Source of the DNA: JBBRYB01 sp038238115 | Lineage (GTDB): Bacteria; Actinomycetota; Actinomycetes; Propionibacteriales; Nocardioidaceae | Reading direction: 5' to 3' | DNA: 64,000 nucleotides | NCBI GenBank assembly: GCA_038238115.1 | Contig: JBBRYB010000018.1 | Location: 1 to 64,000, forward strand | In this document: one piece after another, positions 42,511 through 51,408 of the stretch | Layout of the letters: each line of letters starts with the position of its first letter | How positions within the stretch are numbered: position 1 is the first letter of the stretch | Translations under genes and position numbers: made by a program | Notes under the pieces: model-generated | Told to the model about the DNA's origin: nothing | Databases searched by the model: none | Seen by the model: the letters and a program-made list of their open reading frames with translations, nothing else

Positions 42511-44565
42511 CTACAGCAGCGGCGAGGCGCTCCGGGCTGCGAGACCGAGCCCCACCACCAGCACCATGCAGGCGGTCAGGATGGGTCCGCACGTCACGGC
42601 CCTGGCCAGCAGCCGGTTCTCGCTCAGCCGGCGCAGGCCACCCATCTTCGCGGGAAGCCGTGCGACGAGGTAGCCGATCGTGGTGAGGGTGGCTGCCATG
42701 CCGAGGCCGTAGCCGACGACGAGCAGTACGCCGAACGCCGTCCGGCCCAGCGCTATCGCCCCGAGCAGAACGATCAGGGCGGACGGGCTCGGGACGAGTC
42801 CGCCGGCCAGGCCCATGCCCACCAGCGTGAGCCGGCGGTAGCCCCGAGCAGATGTCCCAGGCTCCGCAGCCATGGCGTGGTGGTGGTCGGTGACGTGACC
42901 GTGGTCGGCTGTGTGGTCCGCGTCTTGCGCGTGGGAGTGGCCGTGGCCCTGCGAGTGGTCGTGGCAGTCCGGTTGCTGGTGGTCGTGCGAGTGGCCGTGG
43001 CCCTGCGAGTGGTCGTGGCAGTCCGGTTGCTGGTGGTCGTGCGAGTGGTCGTGGTCGTGCGAGTGGTCGTGGTCGAGCGCGTGGACGTGGCCGTGCGGAC
43101 GGCCATTCGTGTGGTTGTGGAAATGGTCGAGCGCGCGGTCATGGTCGAGCGCGCGGTCATGGTCGAGCGCGTGGTCATGGTCGAGCGCGTGGTCATGGTC
43201 GAGCGCGTGGTCATGGTCGAGCGCGTGGTCATGGTCGAAGTCGGGTGTGCGGTCGTACGCCGGGGCCACCAGCGTCGCAACGCTCGTTGTGTTGAGCGCG
43301 TCAAGTGCCGTCAGCGACGCCACGTCCGCCACCGGCGCACCGACGTGGTCGCCGCGCCGTGGCTCGCCGCCACGCTGGTCTTGGGCGTTCCCGTGGCCAT
43401 CCCCGTTCCCGGAGCCATCCCCGTGCCCGGAGCCATCCCCGTGACCGTGGCCATGCCCATGGCCATGGCCGAGCCTGGAGCCCAAGCCGGCATACCCCCG
43501 GCCGCGCACGGCCGACCTGATCAGGCCGGCACCGATCGCCGCGACCATGAGTCCGCTGATCACACCGAGGACAGCGAGCAGCGACTCGTTGGCGAACGTC
43601 ACCGACGCGCTGAAAAGCGCTCCCAGCGCGAGCACGCCGGCAGTGTGGGCGAACGTCACCGTGGCGCCGATCAGCACGGCATCCTTGGGCGTGCCGCGTG
43701 CTCCCACCATGTAGGCGGCCATGATCGTCTTGCCGTGGCCCGGCAGCGCGGCGTGCGAGGCGCCGAGGATCAGCGACAGCAGCACGGCCAGCAGCCCGAC
43801 CTTCAGCGTGAGGTCGCGCCCGCCGACGAGCTGGTCGAGCCTGTCGGTCATGGTGCCGAGCACGCGGCTGGTCCAGCCCGGGAGCGAGACCTGAGGCGCG
43901 GCGCCGGCGTCGCCGCCCCGACCGGGTGCGGCGTACAGGTCGACGGAGCGCTGGTCGAGAGGTGACGTGAGCAGCCCGTTCGGATAGCTGCGCAGCTCGT
44001 CGCTGATGCTCTGTGTCGGCACCGAGGGATGCTGGAGGGCCATCCCGTCGCCGACAGCCGTGATCTCGCGCCAGCCGACCCTGTTGGTGAGGTAACCGTC
44101 GTCGAAGGCGATGTGGGACTGCCGCGACAGGTCGGCCGGCGTGGTCAGCTCACACTCGAGCCGGCTGATGTCGAGCCCCGCCGTGCCCGGACGGTAGGTG
44201 AAGGCGGAGCTGGAAACCGTCCACGTGAGGCGGCTGCCGTCGACCGCCACGGTGAACTGGGGGGCCACGACCCCACACTCAGCGCTCGCGAAGCCGCTGC
44301 GCTCCGTCGACGTGACGGTCCCGTCGCCGTCGGCGTCGACGGTCTCGCGCTGTGTCAGCGTCGGCAGCTCCGCGGCGTCGATGACCAGATGGTCGACGAT
44401 CGAGTGCGGAGACAGGACCAGGCCGTTGTAGTGGTTGATGGTGAAGTTGCCGAGCGGGTGCGCGCTCGCCGCTGAGACGGGGAAAACGACAAGCGCCGCG
44501 ACCACGATGGCCAGCGCGCCTGCGCGGCGCGCGAGCCGGCTGCCGACGGTACGTCGCGGACTCAT
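42511..44565 (-). CDS. NicO-family metal transporter with giant histidine-rich loop
   Basis: Membrane protein of 684 residues, probably a nickel/cobalt-type exporter. After a signal peptide ending SAASA, an extracytoplasmic domain (about 35-230) begins HPLGNFTINHYNGLVL and contains DADGDGTVTSTE, a complete EF-hand-like calcium loop. Transmembrane helices start near 250 with GASHAALPGHGKTIMAAYMVG, the NicO metal motif, and end with GGLVPSPSALIVLLGAIALG. Between them, about 365-575, is a His/Asp loop with six ALDHDx hexapeptides, two copies of an 18-residue HDHQQPDCHDHS unit and GHGHGHGHG. The start overlaps the TPR gene by four bases. The substrate metal is not decided by sequence. Confidence 0.85.
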   Translation of the reverse strand: MSPRRTVGSRLARRAGALAIVVAALVVFPVSAASAHPLGNFTINHYNGLVLSPHSIVDHLVIDAAELPTLTQRETVDADGDGTVTSTERSGFASAECGVVAPQFTVAVDGSRLTWTVSSSAFTYRPGTAGLDISRLECELTTPADLSRQSHIAFDDGYLTNRVGWREITAVGDGMALQHPSVPTQSISDELRSYPNGLLTSPLDQRSVDLYAAPGRGGDAGAAPQVSLPGWTSRVLGTMTDRLDQLVGGRDLTLKVGLLAVLLSLILGASHAALPGHGKTIMAAYMVGARGTPKDAVLIGATVTFAHTAGVLALGALFSASVTFANESLLAVLGVISGLMVAAIGAGLIRSAVRGRGYAGLGSRLGHGHGHGHGHGDGSGHGDGSGNGDGHGNAQDQRGGEPRRGDHVGAPVADVASLTALDALNTTSVATLVAPAYDRTPDFDHDHALDHDHALDHDHALDHDHALDHDRALDHDRALDHFHNHTNGRPHGHVHALDHDHSHDHDHSHDHQQPDCHDHSQGHGHSHDHQQPDCHDHSQGHGHSHAQDADHTADHGHVTDHHHAMAAEPGTSARGYRRLTLVGMGLAGGLVPSPSALIVLLGAIALGRTAFGVLLVVGYGLGMAATLTTIGYLVARLPAKMGGLRRLSENRLLARAVTCGPILTACMVLVVGLGLAARSASPLL
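42930..43245 (-). repeat. Tandem DNA repeats encoding the His-rich loop
   Basis: Within the NicO gene, 43110-43245 holds six 18-bp units, roughly ATGGTCGAGCGCGTGGTC on the plus strand, encoding ALDHD(H/R). At 42940-43050 a 54-bp unit is present twice in tandem, encoding the duplicated Q-Q-P-D-C-H-D-H stretch. The near-identity of units at DNA level indicates recent expansion, and copy number may vary between strains. Confidence 0.85.
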
Positions 44566-45908
44566 CGGTCGCTTCCGCCCCGAAGCTGCGCGAGCGCCTT
44601 CGCCGCCTCGGGGGCGAACAGCGGCGAGAAGTGGGCGTTGATGTCGAGGGCGCGCTGCAGCGACCGTGTGGCCGCCCGGTCGCGACCCGATGACTTCTCG
44701 ATCATGCCGCGGTGGAAGGCGAGCAGCGCGCTACGGGTCCCCAGCCGCGCCGCGTGACGGGCATGGGCCAGCGCCTCGCGGTCCCTGCCGTTGACGTGCA
44801 GGGCCCACGCGTAGGCGTCCTCGACGAAGATGCTCTGCCGCGCGGCGAAGGCTCGCCTGGCTGAGGCGAGCGACTCGTGTGGCTTGCCGTGGGTCGCGTC
44901 ATAGAGGGAGAGCTCGAGGTCGAGGTTGACGCCCGCGGCGCGGAAGATCTGTTCCTGCGCGGTGACCAGCTGCTCCTGCTGCTGCGCCCGCTTGGTGCGT
45001 CCGAGGGAGGTGAGCAGGTCGACGTACTCGATGACGTAGCTGGGGCTCGGGTAGCGGTCGACAACTGTCTGGAAGTCTCTCAGCCCCTGGGTCGTCCGGC
45101 CCTGGGCCGCCTCGACCTTCGCCCGGCCGTAGAGCAGAGGGACGTAGGACGGGTCGAGGCTGATGCCGTGCGTGTAGAGGCGTTCGGCGGAGTCGATCTG
45201 TCCGGCGTTCCACGCGAGCTCACCGAGCTCGAACAGCGCGAACGCCTTGTCGTCGGGGGAGAACGCGACCTGAAGCGCCCGGCGCATGGCGTAACGCGCC
45301 CCATGCAGGTCACCCTTGAGCTCGAAGATGTAGGAGACCCGCGTGAAGGACGGGACGGCCGGCTTGAGGTTGACCATCCGCTGGACGACTCTCGTCGCCT
45401 CACCGTAGCGTCCGAGCTCGACCAGCGAGTCGACGAGCATGCCCAGGTTTACGGAGCTGTAGGGGTTGATGCGCTGGGACTGGCGAGCCAGCCGGTAGGC
45501 CCCGCCGAAGTCGTGACGCGCCGCCGCCAGCGCCGCCTCCCCTGTCAGGGCGGCGAAGTTGCCTTCGGGCTCCTCGCGCAGAGATCTGCGGAGCACTCCG
45601 GTGGCCTTGGCGTAGAAGGACGGGTCACCCGTCACCCTCGCCTGCTGGATGTATGCCGATCCGAGCGCCGCCCACGAGTCGGAGTCGGACGGCAGCCGGC
45701 GCAAGCGGGCCTGAAGCGCTGCGATCGTCGCGCTCAGGTCTCCGGGGTTGGCGACCTCTGCCGGCGAGCTGATCGGGCCTGCTCCGGCCGGCGGCCCCGT
45801 CCGCGGCGCTGTGCCGCGTGTCCCCACCACTGCGGCGGTGAGGAACAGCGCGACCGCCAGTCCGATCGCGAGCAGCCCCAGCTTGAGGCTGCGGGTGAAG
45901 TCCATCAC
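44562..45908 (-). CDS. Membrane-anchored TPR protein
   Basis: Protein of 448 residues with one N-terminal transmembrane helix (LKLGLLAIGLAVALFLTAAVVG) and then at least eight tetratricopeptide repeats, for example SDSWAALGSAYIQQARVTGD, FALFELGELAWNAGQIDSAE and ALAHARHAARLGTRSALLAF. TPR arrays are protein-docking scaffolds; this one would lie outside the cell membrane. It sits between the DUF4331 and NicO genes on one strand and overlaps NicO by four bases, so it probably links the other two products. A strong hairpin precedes its start. Confidence 0.85.
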   Translation of the reverse strand: MMDFTRSLKLGLLAIGLAVALFLTAAVVGTRGTAPRTGPPAGAGPISSPAEVANPGDLSATIAALQARLRRLPSDSDSWAALGSAYIQQARVTGDPSFYAKATGVLRRSLREEPEGNFAALTGEAALAAARHDFGGAYRLARQSQRINPYSSVNLGMLVDSLVELGRYGEATRVVQRMVNLKPAVPSFTRVSYIFELKGDLHGARYAMRRALQVAFSPDDKAFALFELGELAWNAGQIDSAERLYTHGISLDPSYVPLLYGRAKVEAAQGRTTQGLRDFQTVVDRYPSPSYVIEYVDLLTSLGRTKRAQQQEQLVTAQEQIFRAAGVNLDLELSLYDATHGKPHESLASARRAFAARQSIFVEDAYAWALHVNGRDREALAHARHAARLGTRSALLAFHRGMIEKSSGRDRAATRSLQRALDINAHFSPLFAPEAAKALAQLRGGSDR

Positions 45909-45924
45909 GTGTCCTCGAGGTTAC

Positions 45925-45966
45925 GTGCCGGTGGTGGGCGGACCGAGTCCGCCCACCACCGCGCAC
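45925..45966 (-). terminator. Strong hairpin between DUF4331 and TPR genes, attenuator-like
   Basis: CGGTGGTGGGCGGA, a five-base loop CCGAG, and TCCGCCCACCACCG pair perfectly over 14 bp; GTGC and GCAC extend the stem after a one-base bulge. It fills most of the 73-base gap between the DUF4331 stop and the TPR start on the same strand. No U tract follows. It would let the first gene be expressed more strongly than the two that follow, or protect its 3' end. Confidence 0.7.
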
Positions 45967-45981
45967 ACTGGCTGACTGACG

Positions 45982-47595
45982 TCAGCTGGTGAGCTTCGCC
46001 TCGCGTCGGCTGCGGCGGAGCAGGAACGCTCCGAGGCCACCGAAGCCGAGTCCGAGGACCACCGCGATCAGGCCGTAGGGCGCCTGGTCGCTGCTTCCCG
46101 CGTCCAGAGTCGCCGCGGCACTGTCGGCACTGGCGGCCGAGTGGCGCCGGTCAGGCGCCTGCTGCACCTGCCCGCTCTGGTAGCTCGATGGAGCAGCGTT
46201 CGCCCTACGCAGCACGCCGCCCCGGACGTCCGAGCCGGAGTGCGGCAAGGCGAGGTAGGGGAAGTGCTGGCGGAACGGCACGTCGTTGGTGTCGACCCGG
46301 TCTCCGGCAGCGAGCTGAGGGACGATGCCATGACGGAGGGCGCCTTCCAGCACCTGGAGCTCAATGTCCACCACGTCGTCGGTCAGCCGGCGGCCGTTGG
46401 GGAAGCCGGCTTTCTGTCCGGGAGCGAGCAGACCGAGCCGATTCGGGTTGGCATCCGGCGGCGTCGAGGTGTTGAGCCGGAGCATCTCGGACGGTTGCAC
46501 GGTGCCAGTCGGCTGGTTCACGTCGGCGAGGCCGGTCAGGAATGTGTGGAAGAGGTCGTAGCGCTTCTTCTTCGGCGCCGGGATTTGGTAGAGCTGCTCG
46601 ATCAGCCGCGGCACCTCGGGGTGCAGGACCCGGTTGACCACGGCGGGCACGCTGGCGTCGTCCTGCGGCCGCAGGGCGTTGAACGCGTCCTTGAGCCCGA
46701 CCGGGACGACGACCTCGTTGACGAGCGGGTTGCCGAGCCGTGAGACCTGGACGTACTTGCCCGTGTAGTTCTGCGAGCCGTCGGCGCCCTGCATGCGGAT
46801 GCTGGGTCGCTCCGTCGTGCTCCAGATGCCGACTGTCGGGTCACTGCCGGCCGTGAGGTCGGCCTTCGGCACCTGGAGGGCGACCGAGTTGACGTTGTAG
46901 CCGCTCAGGGTGTCGTTGCCAGTCTCGCTGAGGTCTGCGCCGTAGATAAGGTCGAAGACGCGCAGGTCGAGGAAGAACGAGTCGTCGGCCTGGCCGGCGA
47001 ACGTCTTGCGTGAGCCGCCGAAGGACCTGATCGCCTCCCGGCTCAGCTTGCCGTAGCTGGGCATCGAGGCCTGTCCCACGTTGGAGGGCGCGACGCGCGC
47101 GTGAGGGACGAGAGTCCTCACGGTGCCGTTGCCGCTGATCCGCTTCAGCGAGTAGAACTGCTTGAAGTTGAGATTGGGGCTCGAGAGGCGATGCACGGCT
47201 CCCGTCGTGTATAGGAACGTATCTTTCGACTCGTACTTCGACGAGAAGTCCCACCGGTAGGTGATGTCGGGCTTGGCGTCGCCGTCGTTGTCGATGTTGA
47301 TGTCGTAGTAGGCGTCCTCGGCGAACGGGTAGAAGTTCGGCCCGCCGGCTGGCTCCTCGAAGGGGATCCAGTTCGCGATCAGCGTGACCTTGCCCTGCCG
47401 GTCCGGGCTCACGAACGCGTAGACGTCGGTGTTGTCGACCTGAGGATCGGCGAGGATCTGCGGTGCCTCACGGTGGCTCGAGGCGCTGCCGGACTCCGCG
47501 CCCAGCATCGCCACGCCGCCGCCGAAGGCGAGCGCGGACGAGATGAATGCGGCGACAGCGCCGCGGGAACGGTGATGGGTGAGCAACGAGGTCAT
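45982..47595 (-). CDS. DUF4331 secreted protein with C-terminal membrane anchor
   Basis: Exported protein of 537 residues of the DUF4331 family, function unknown. After a signal peptide the mature form begins ASSHREAPQILADPQVDNTD, the family hallmark, followed by YYDINIDNDGDAKPDITYRW, a calcium-loop-like acidic stretch. The last 40 residues are a transmembrane helix (GLIAVVLGLGFGGLGAFLLR) and a basic tail, so it is held at the outer face of the membrane. I chose the ATG at 47595, preceded by AAAGGCGGGG; the frame runs to 47682 without conserved sequence. It leads the operon with the TPR and NicO genes. Confidence 0.9.
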   Translation of the reverse strand: MTSLLTHHRSRGAVAAFISSALAFGGGVAMLGAESGSASSHREAPQILADPQVDNTDVYAFVSPDRQGKVTLIANWIPFEEPAGGPNFYPFAEDAYYDINIDNDGDAKPDITYRWDFSSKYESKDTFLYTTGAVHRLSSPNLNFKQFYSLKRISGNGTVRTLVPHARVAPSNVGQASMPSYGKLSREAIRSFGGSRKTFAGQADDSFFLDLRVFDLIYGADLSETGNDTLSGYNVNSVALQVPKADLTAGSDPTVGIWSTTERPSIRMQGADGSQNYTGKYVQVSRLGNPLVNEVVVPVGLKDAFNALRPQDDASVPAVVNRVLHPEVPRLIEQLYQIPAPKKKRYDLFHTFLTGLADVNQPTGTVQPSEMLRLNTSTPPDANPNRLGLLAPGQKAGFPNGRRLTDDVVDIELQVLEGALRHGIVPQLAAGDRVDTNDVPFRQHFPYLALPHSGSDVRGGVLRRANAAPSSYQSGQVQQAPDRRHSAASADSAAATLDAGSSDQAPYGLIAVVLGLGFGGLGAFLLRRSRREAKLTS

Positions 47596-47950
47596 GCCCC
47601 GCCTTTCTCTGGCACAGAAGAGGAACCTGACCCAGCCCACGACCTCTAGACACGCCCGAGTGCGTGAGTTGCAATCCCTCATCCGCTATCGAAAGCCGAT
47701 GTCGCGGTACGACACCGGGTGGTACTCGGTGGCCTCCATGCCACTGCCGAATCTAGGGCAGCCGCCTCGCTCGTCGCTCTGATTCAATTCTTACCAAAAC
47801 CTTACGTCGTCACTATCCCCGTCACAGCCGTCACGGTAAGTAAACGTGTCGGCAGCGACCTGCGCCGCTTAAACCCGTTGCCAGCTCGGTCGACGTCCTG
47901 ACATCATCATCTCGACGGACCAGTCGGTCCCAGAGCGAAGGAGGCGTCGA
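47596..47950. other. Divergent promoter region between DUF4331 and RIO kinase genes
   Basis: These 355 bases contain no gene I can support. An AT-richer stretch at about 47780-47845 holds CTTACCAAAACCTTAC (two CTTAC units 11 bases apart) and GGTAAGTAAACG in the opposite sense 40 bases on. It is the likely control region for both directions. I cannot name the regulator. Confidence 0.4.
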
Positions 47951-48013
47951 ATGTCAACCCGTGTCCCGGGACGGTTCCGCGTCCCCTGTTCTTCGAGGTC
48001 GCTCCTGCGCTAG
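47951..48013 (+). CDS. 20-codon leader ORF upstream of and in frame with the RIO kinase gene
   Basis: AAGGAGG (47938-47944) is the best Shine-Dalgarno sequence in this part of the window and lies six bases before an ATG at 47951. The frame encodes 20 residues (MSTRVPGRFRVPC, then Ser/Arg/Leu) and stops at TAG 48011-48013. The RIO kinase frame continues in the same register, with a GTG four bases after the stop and the ATG I use at 48059. This is either a genuine leader peptide controlling the kinase or the original N-terminus cut by a nonsense change. Confidence 0.5.
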   Translation: MSTRVPGRFRVPCSSRSLLR

Positions 48014-48058
48014 TCGGTGGATGAGCGCCTCGGTCCCGCTCGAGGAGCACTCACCACC

Positions 48059-48991
48059 ATGAACCACCCCTCGCCACACCACCCGTCGCAGGGCCATTCC
48101 CCGCCGAGTCATGCGTTGACCGCGCACTCCGCGCCAGGCCACCCCCCACGGAGCCATCCGCCGGGCCAGCCGCTGTCGGAGGCAGATTTCGCCTTCCACC
48201 TCGTCGACGACCTGCGCGAAGACCAGCGTTGGTCGACCTGGTCCAGCGTGGACAACAAGCTGGCCCACGGCCCACACCCGCGACCCGGCTGGGTCGTGAC
48301 CGACGACGGCGCCATCGACACCGAGCTCGGCATCCTCAAGACCGGCAAGGAAGCCGACGTCTTCCTCGTCGAGCGCGCGGTCCCGGGCGATCCGGCCCGC
48401 TGGTCGTTGCTGGCAGCCAAGCGTTACCGGAGCAGCGACCATCGCCAGTTCCATCGCGATGCAGGGTACGTCGAGGGGCGCCGCGTCCGTCGCAGCCGCG
48501 ACACTCGCGCCATGGCCAAGAAGAGCGACTGGGGCCGGCAGGTCGCGGCGGGGCAATGGGCACACCACGAGTTCGCGGCGTTGGCCTCGCTCTGGTCGGC
48601 CGGTGTCCCAGTCCCCTACCCCGTCATGATCGACGGCACCGAGATCTTGATGGAGTTCATCGAGGTCGACGGTGCCGCGGCGCCCCGCCTCGCCCAGGTC
48701 CGCCCCGGCAGGGAGACGCTCGAGAGCTACTACGAGCAGGTGCGCGACGCCATGGCGGTGCTGGCTCGCCACGGATGGGCGCATGGCGACCTGTCGTCGT
48801 ACAACATCTTGGCTCAGGGCGAGCGGGTCGTGATCATTGACCTGCCCCAGGTGCTGGACATTGTCGGGAATCCCAACGGCGTCGACTTCCTGCTTCGGGA
48901 CTGCCGCAACGTGTCCCGGTGGTTCACCTCGCGCGGGTTTGACGTGGACGCGGAGGCGCTGCTCGCCGAGCTGCTCGCCGAGGCCTGGTGA
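48059..48991 (+). CDS. RIO-type serine/threonine kinase
   Basis: Kinase of 310 residues of the RIO1 family. Residues 1-38 are a His/Pro/Ser-rich tail. The kinase domain has the ATP loop ILKTGKEADVFLVERA, the lysine in LAAKRY, a catalytic loop HGWAHGDLSSYNILAQ and the metal-binding Asp in VVIIDLPQVLDIVGNPNG, all typical of RIO kinases. Bacterial members have unknown targets. I chose the ATG at 48059, with GAGGAG 11 bases upstream; a GTG at 48017 would add 14 residues and sits right after the leader ORF stop. Confidence 0.85.
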   Translation: MNHPSPHHPSQGHSPPSHALTAHSAPGHPPRSHPPGQPLSEADFAFHLVDDLREDQRWSTWSSVDNKLAHGPHPRPGWVVTDDGAIDTELGILKTGKEADVFLVERAVPGDPARWSLLAAKRYRSSDHRQFHRDAGYVEGRRVRRSRDTRAMAKKSDWGRQVAAGQWAHHEFAALASLWSAGVPVPYPVMIDGTEILMEFIEVDGAAAPRLAQVRPGRETLESYYEQVRDAMAVLARHGWAHGDLSSYNILAQGERVVIIDLPQVLDIVGNPNGVDFLLRDCRNVSRWFTSRGFDVDAEALLAELLAEAW

Positions 48992-49081
48992 GACGCCTGC
49001 CCCGACGCGAGCGACGACCTCCGGCCGCTCAGCGCCCGGCGCGGGTCCGCGTCTTGGCTGACCTGCTTCACCTTGGACGGC

Positions 49082-50203
49082 TTAACCGGTCACCGCAGAT
49101 GCGGCGAGCTGACCACACGCGCCGTCGATCTCCCGGCCACGGGTGTCGCGAACCGTGGTGGGCACTGCGTTGGCCTCCAACCGCCGGACGAACTCGCGCT
49201 CGTCCTCGGGCCTCGACGCGGTCCACTTCGAGCCCGGCGTGGGGTTGAGCGGGATGAGGTTAACGTGCACCCAGCCCCAGTCGCCGTACGACCTCAGGAC
49301 CTCGCCGAGCAGGTCAGCACGCCAGGCCTGGTCGTTGATGTCGCGGATCAGCGCGTACTCGATCGAGACGCGGCGCTTGGTGACGCGTGCGTAGTTCCAG
49401 GCGGCCTCGACAGCCGCGCTCACGCTCCAGCGACTGTTGATCGGCACAAGCTCGTTGCGCAGCTGGTCGTCCGGCGCGTGCAGGGACAGCGCCAAGGTGA
49501 CCGGGATGCCTTCGTCGGCGAGCTGCATCATCCGTGGCACCAGCCCCACGGTGGACACGGTGATGCCACGAGCCGACATGCCGAGGCCGTCCGGGGTCGG
49601 TTCGGTCATCCGCCGCACCGAGTCGATCACGGCCCTGTAGTTGGCCATCGGCTCGCCCATACCCATGAAGACGACGTTGGACAGCCTTCCCGGCCCCCCC
49701 GGCACCTGTCCACGAGCCATGGCCCGGGCCGCGGCGACGACCTGCTCGACGATCTCGGCGGTGCTCATGTTGCGCTGCAGACCGCCCTGGCCGGTGGCGC
49801 AGAACGGGCACGCCATCCCGCAGCCGACCTGCGAGGAGACGCATATCGTGGCTCGACCCGGGTAGCGCATCAGGACCGACTCGACGAGCGCGCCGTCGTG
49901 GAGCTTCCACAGCGTCTTGCGGGTCGTGCCGCCGTCTGCCTCGAGGGTGTGCACCGGCGTGATGAGCGTCGGAAGCAAGGCCTGGTGCAGGGGTGCGCGT
50001 AGGTCCGCAGGCAGGTCCGTCATCTCCTCGGGGTCGTCCTCGAGGCGATGGAAGTAATGGTGCGAGATCTGCCTGGCGCGGAAGCCGGGCAGGCCCGCCG
50101 ACTCCAGCGCCGCCTTGCGCTCGGCCACCGACAAGTCGGCGAGGTGGCGCGGCGGCTTCCTCGCCGTGCTTGGCTCGTCGAACACGAGGGGAAGACCAGA
50201 CAT
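49082..50203 (-). CDS. rlmN: Dual-specificity 23S rRNA/tRNA (adenine-C2)-methyltransferase RlmN
   Basis: Radical SAM enzyme of 373 residues that methylates A2503 of 23S rRNA and A37 of some tRNAs. The [4Fe-4S] cluster Cys are in [48 protein letters not shown] and [12 protein letters not shown] are family motifs, and the C-terminal [16 protein letters not shown] supplies the methyl-carrying Cys. The ATG at 50203 has GAGG just upstream; the longer frame to 50626 runs through the palindromic element and is not conserved. In related actinobacteria rlmN sits between cdsA and dxr. Confidence 0.96.
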   Translation of the reverse strand: MSGLPLVFDEPSTARKPPRHLADLSVAERKAALESAGLPGFRARQISHHYFHRLEDDPEEMTDLPADLRAPLHQALLPTLITPVHTLEADGGTTRKTLWKLHDGALVESVLMRYPGRATICVSSQVGCGMACPFCATGQGGLQRNMSTAEIVEQVVAAARAMARGQVPGGPGRLSNVVFMGMGEPMANYRAVIDSVRRMTEPTPDGLGMSARGITVSTVGLVPRMMQLADEGIPVTLALSLHAPDDQLRNELVPINSRWSVSAAVEAAWNYARVTKRRVSIEYALIRDINDQAWRADLLGEVLRSYGDWGWVHVNLIPLNPTPGSKWTASRPEDEREFVRRLEANAVPTTVRDTRGREIDGACGQLAASAVTG

Positions 50204-50541
50204 GACCCTCAAGTCTCTCACGCGGCCGCGGCTGTCCGAGCCGACTCCCGGGCGGGCGCTGATCGGCATGCGCCTGCCGCCCACCGCCCGCCGCCCACTG
50301 TTTGCCGCTTGCTGCCGCCGGCCCACCGCCCGCCGCCCACCGCCTGACCGCGGCCCCCTGCGACCGCGCCCGCCCGTCACACCCGGCCGCTGCGTTTGCC
50401 ATGTGCACATGGCAGATGCACTCTTCGCACGGCAGATCTGCCATGTGAACACTGCATCCGCAGTGTTCACATGGCAAACGCAGCCCGGGGGCGCAGGTGG
50501 GTGAGGGGCCAGGGCGGGCGGTCGCGGAGGCGAGCAGGCGA
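50204..50541. other. rlmN upstream region with GC-rich direct repeats and palindromic element
   Basis: The 338 bases contain no gene. GCCCACCGCCCGCCGCCCAC occurs exactly twice, at 50279-50298 and 50321-50340, making the minus strand very G-rich here (a possible G-quadruplex). The 92-bp palindromic element fills 50389-50484. Confidence 0.6.
50389..50484 (-). repeat. 92-bp-family palindromic element, copy 2 (most complete)
   Basis: The element has 17-bp perfect terminal inverted repeats: GCTGCGTTTGCCATGTG at 50389-50405 and its complement at 50468-50484. Inside, 50439-50455 and 50460-50476 form a 17-bp perfect hairpin with loop ATCC, and GGCAGATCTGCC at 50431-50442 is a further palindrome overlapping it. 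Its reverse complement aligns with the copy at 56270 almost base for base in the first 60 bases. There is no room for a transposase; it resembles a miniature inverted-repeat element or a REP-like sequence. Confidence 0.85.
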
Positions 50542-51408
50542 TCAGCCGGTGACGTCGGCTGTGGTGATACGGGCCCAGGCGGCGGTGAAGAAGATCGCGG
50601 CGTACGCCAGGGGCAGCAGGCTCCAACCCAGCAACGACTGGATGTCGGGACTGCTGCGCAGCAGCTCGCTGAAGTCGAGCCAGTGGTGGGTGAGCAGCAC
50701 AGTGCGCAGCCCGCCGAGCTGCGGCACGGAGTCCATCAGCGCGAAGGCGATCACGGTGACGACAGTCGCGGCCATGGCGCCGACCGGCACCTCGGTAAGC
50801 GTAGAGAAGAACAACCCGATCGCTGCCAGCCCGACGAGGTCGACGAAGACGTACGTCGCGACAGCCGCCGACCGGGCCAGCCCGTTGCCGATGGAGACCG
50901 TGTCGCCGGAGAGCAGGGTCACGCCGTGAGTGCCGAACAGGACGGCCCCGGTGATGAGGCCGGCGACGGTCACCAGCAGGACGGCCGCGGCGAGAAACAC
51001 CAGGACCCCGACGCTCTTCACCATCAGCAGTCGGGTCCGCGACACCGGAATCGTGAGCAGGCCGCGCAGGGTCCCGGCACCCGCCTCACCGGCGACCGCG
51101 TCGCCCGCGACCACGGCGATCGCCAACGGCAGGAAGACCGGCAGGCAGACCGCCAGGGCGGTGAACGCCAGGAACAGCCCGTTCCCAGTCAGCGCACCGA
51201 TGAACGGAGGTCCCTCACCAGGCCGTGGCGTCGACATCTTGACCGCGACGCCGATGAAGACCGGTATGGCGGTGACCAGGACCAGCATGGCGAGGTTGCG
51301 TCGACGACCGAAGATGAGCCGCAGCTCGCTGCCGAGCTGACGGTTCCAGACCAACCCACGGCGTGCACCGACCGGACGCGGTGATACTGCGGCATCAACG
51401 GACGACAT
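50542..51408 (-). CDS. ABC-2 type exporter permease
   Basis: Membrane protein of 288 residues with six hydrophobic segments. The N-terminal cytoplasmic part, [19 protein letters not shown], leads into the first helix. [25 protein letters not shown] is the conserved ABC2_membrane loop after helix 2. The start lies inside the 3' end of the ATPase gene (14-base overlap), so the pair is coupled. The LolA/RseB-like gene upstream completes a three-gene operon; cargo unknown. Confidence 0.85.
   Translation of the reverse strand: MSSVDAAVSPRPVGARRGLVWNRQLGSELRLIFGRRRNLAMLVLVTAIPVFIGVAVKMSTPRPGEGPPFIGALTGNGLFLAFTALAVCLPVFLPLAIAVVAGDAVAGEAGAGTLRGLLTIPVSRTRLLMVKSVGVLVFLAAAVLLVTVAGLITGAVLFGTHGVTLLSGDTVSIGNGLARSAAVATYVFVDLVGLAAIGLFFSTLTEVPVGAMAATVVTVIAFALMDSVPQLGGLRTVLLTHHWLDFSELLRSSPDIQSLLGWSLLPLAYAAIFFTAAWARITTADVTG

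Noticed and set aside
42877..43965. Long plus-strand frames opposite the NicO gene, Val/Arg- or Trp/Ser-rich.
   Set aside because: Shadows of the His-rich repeats; the minus-strand product has a signal peptide, NicO motifs and operon context.
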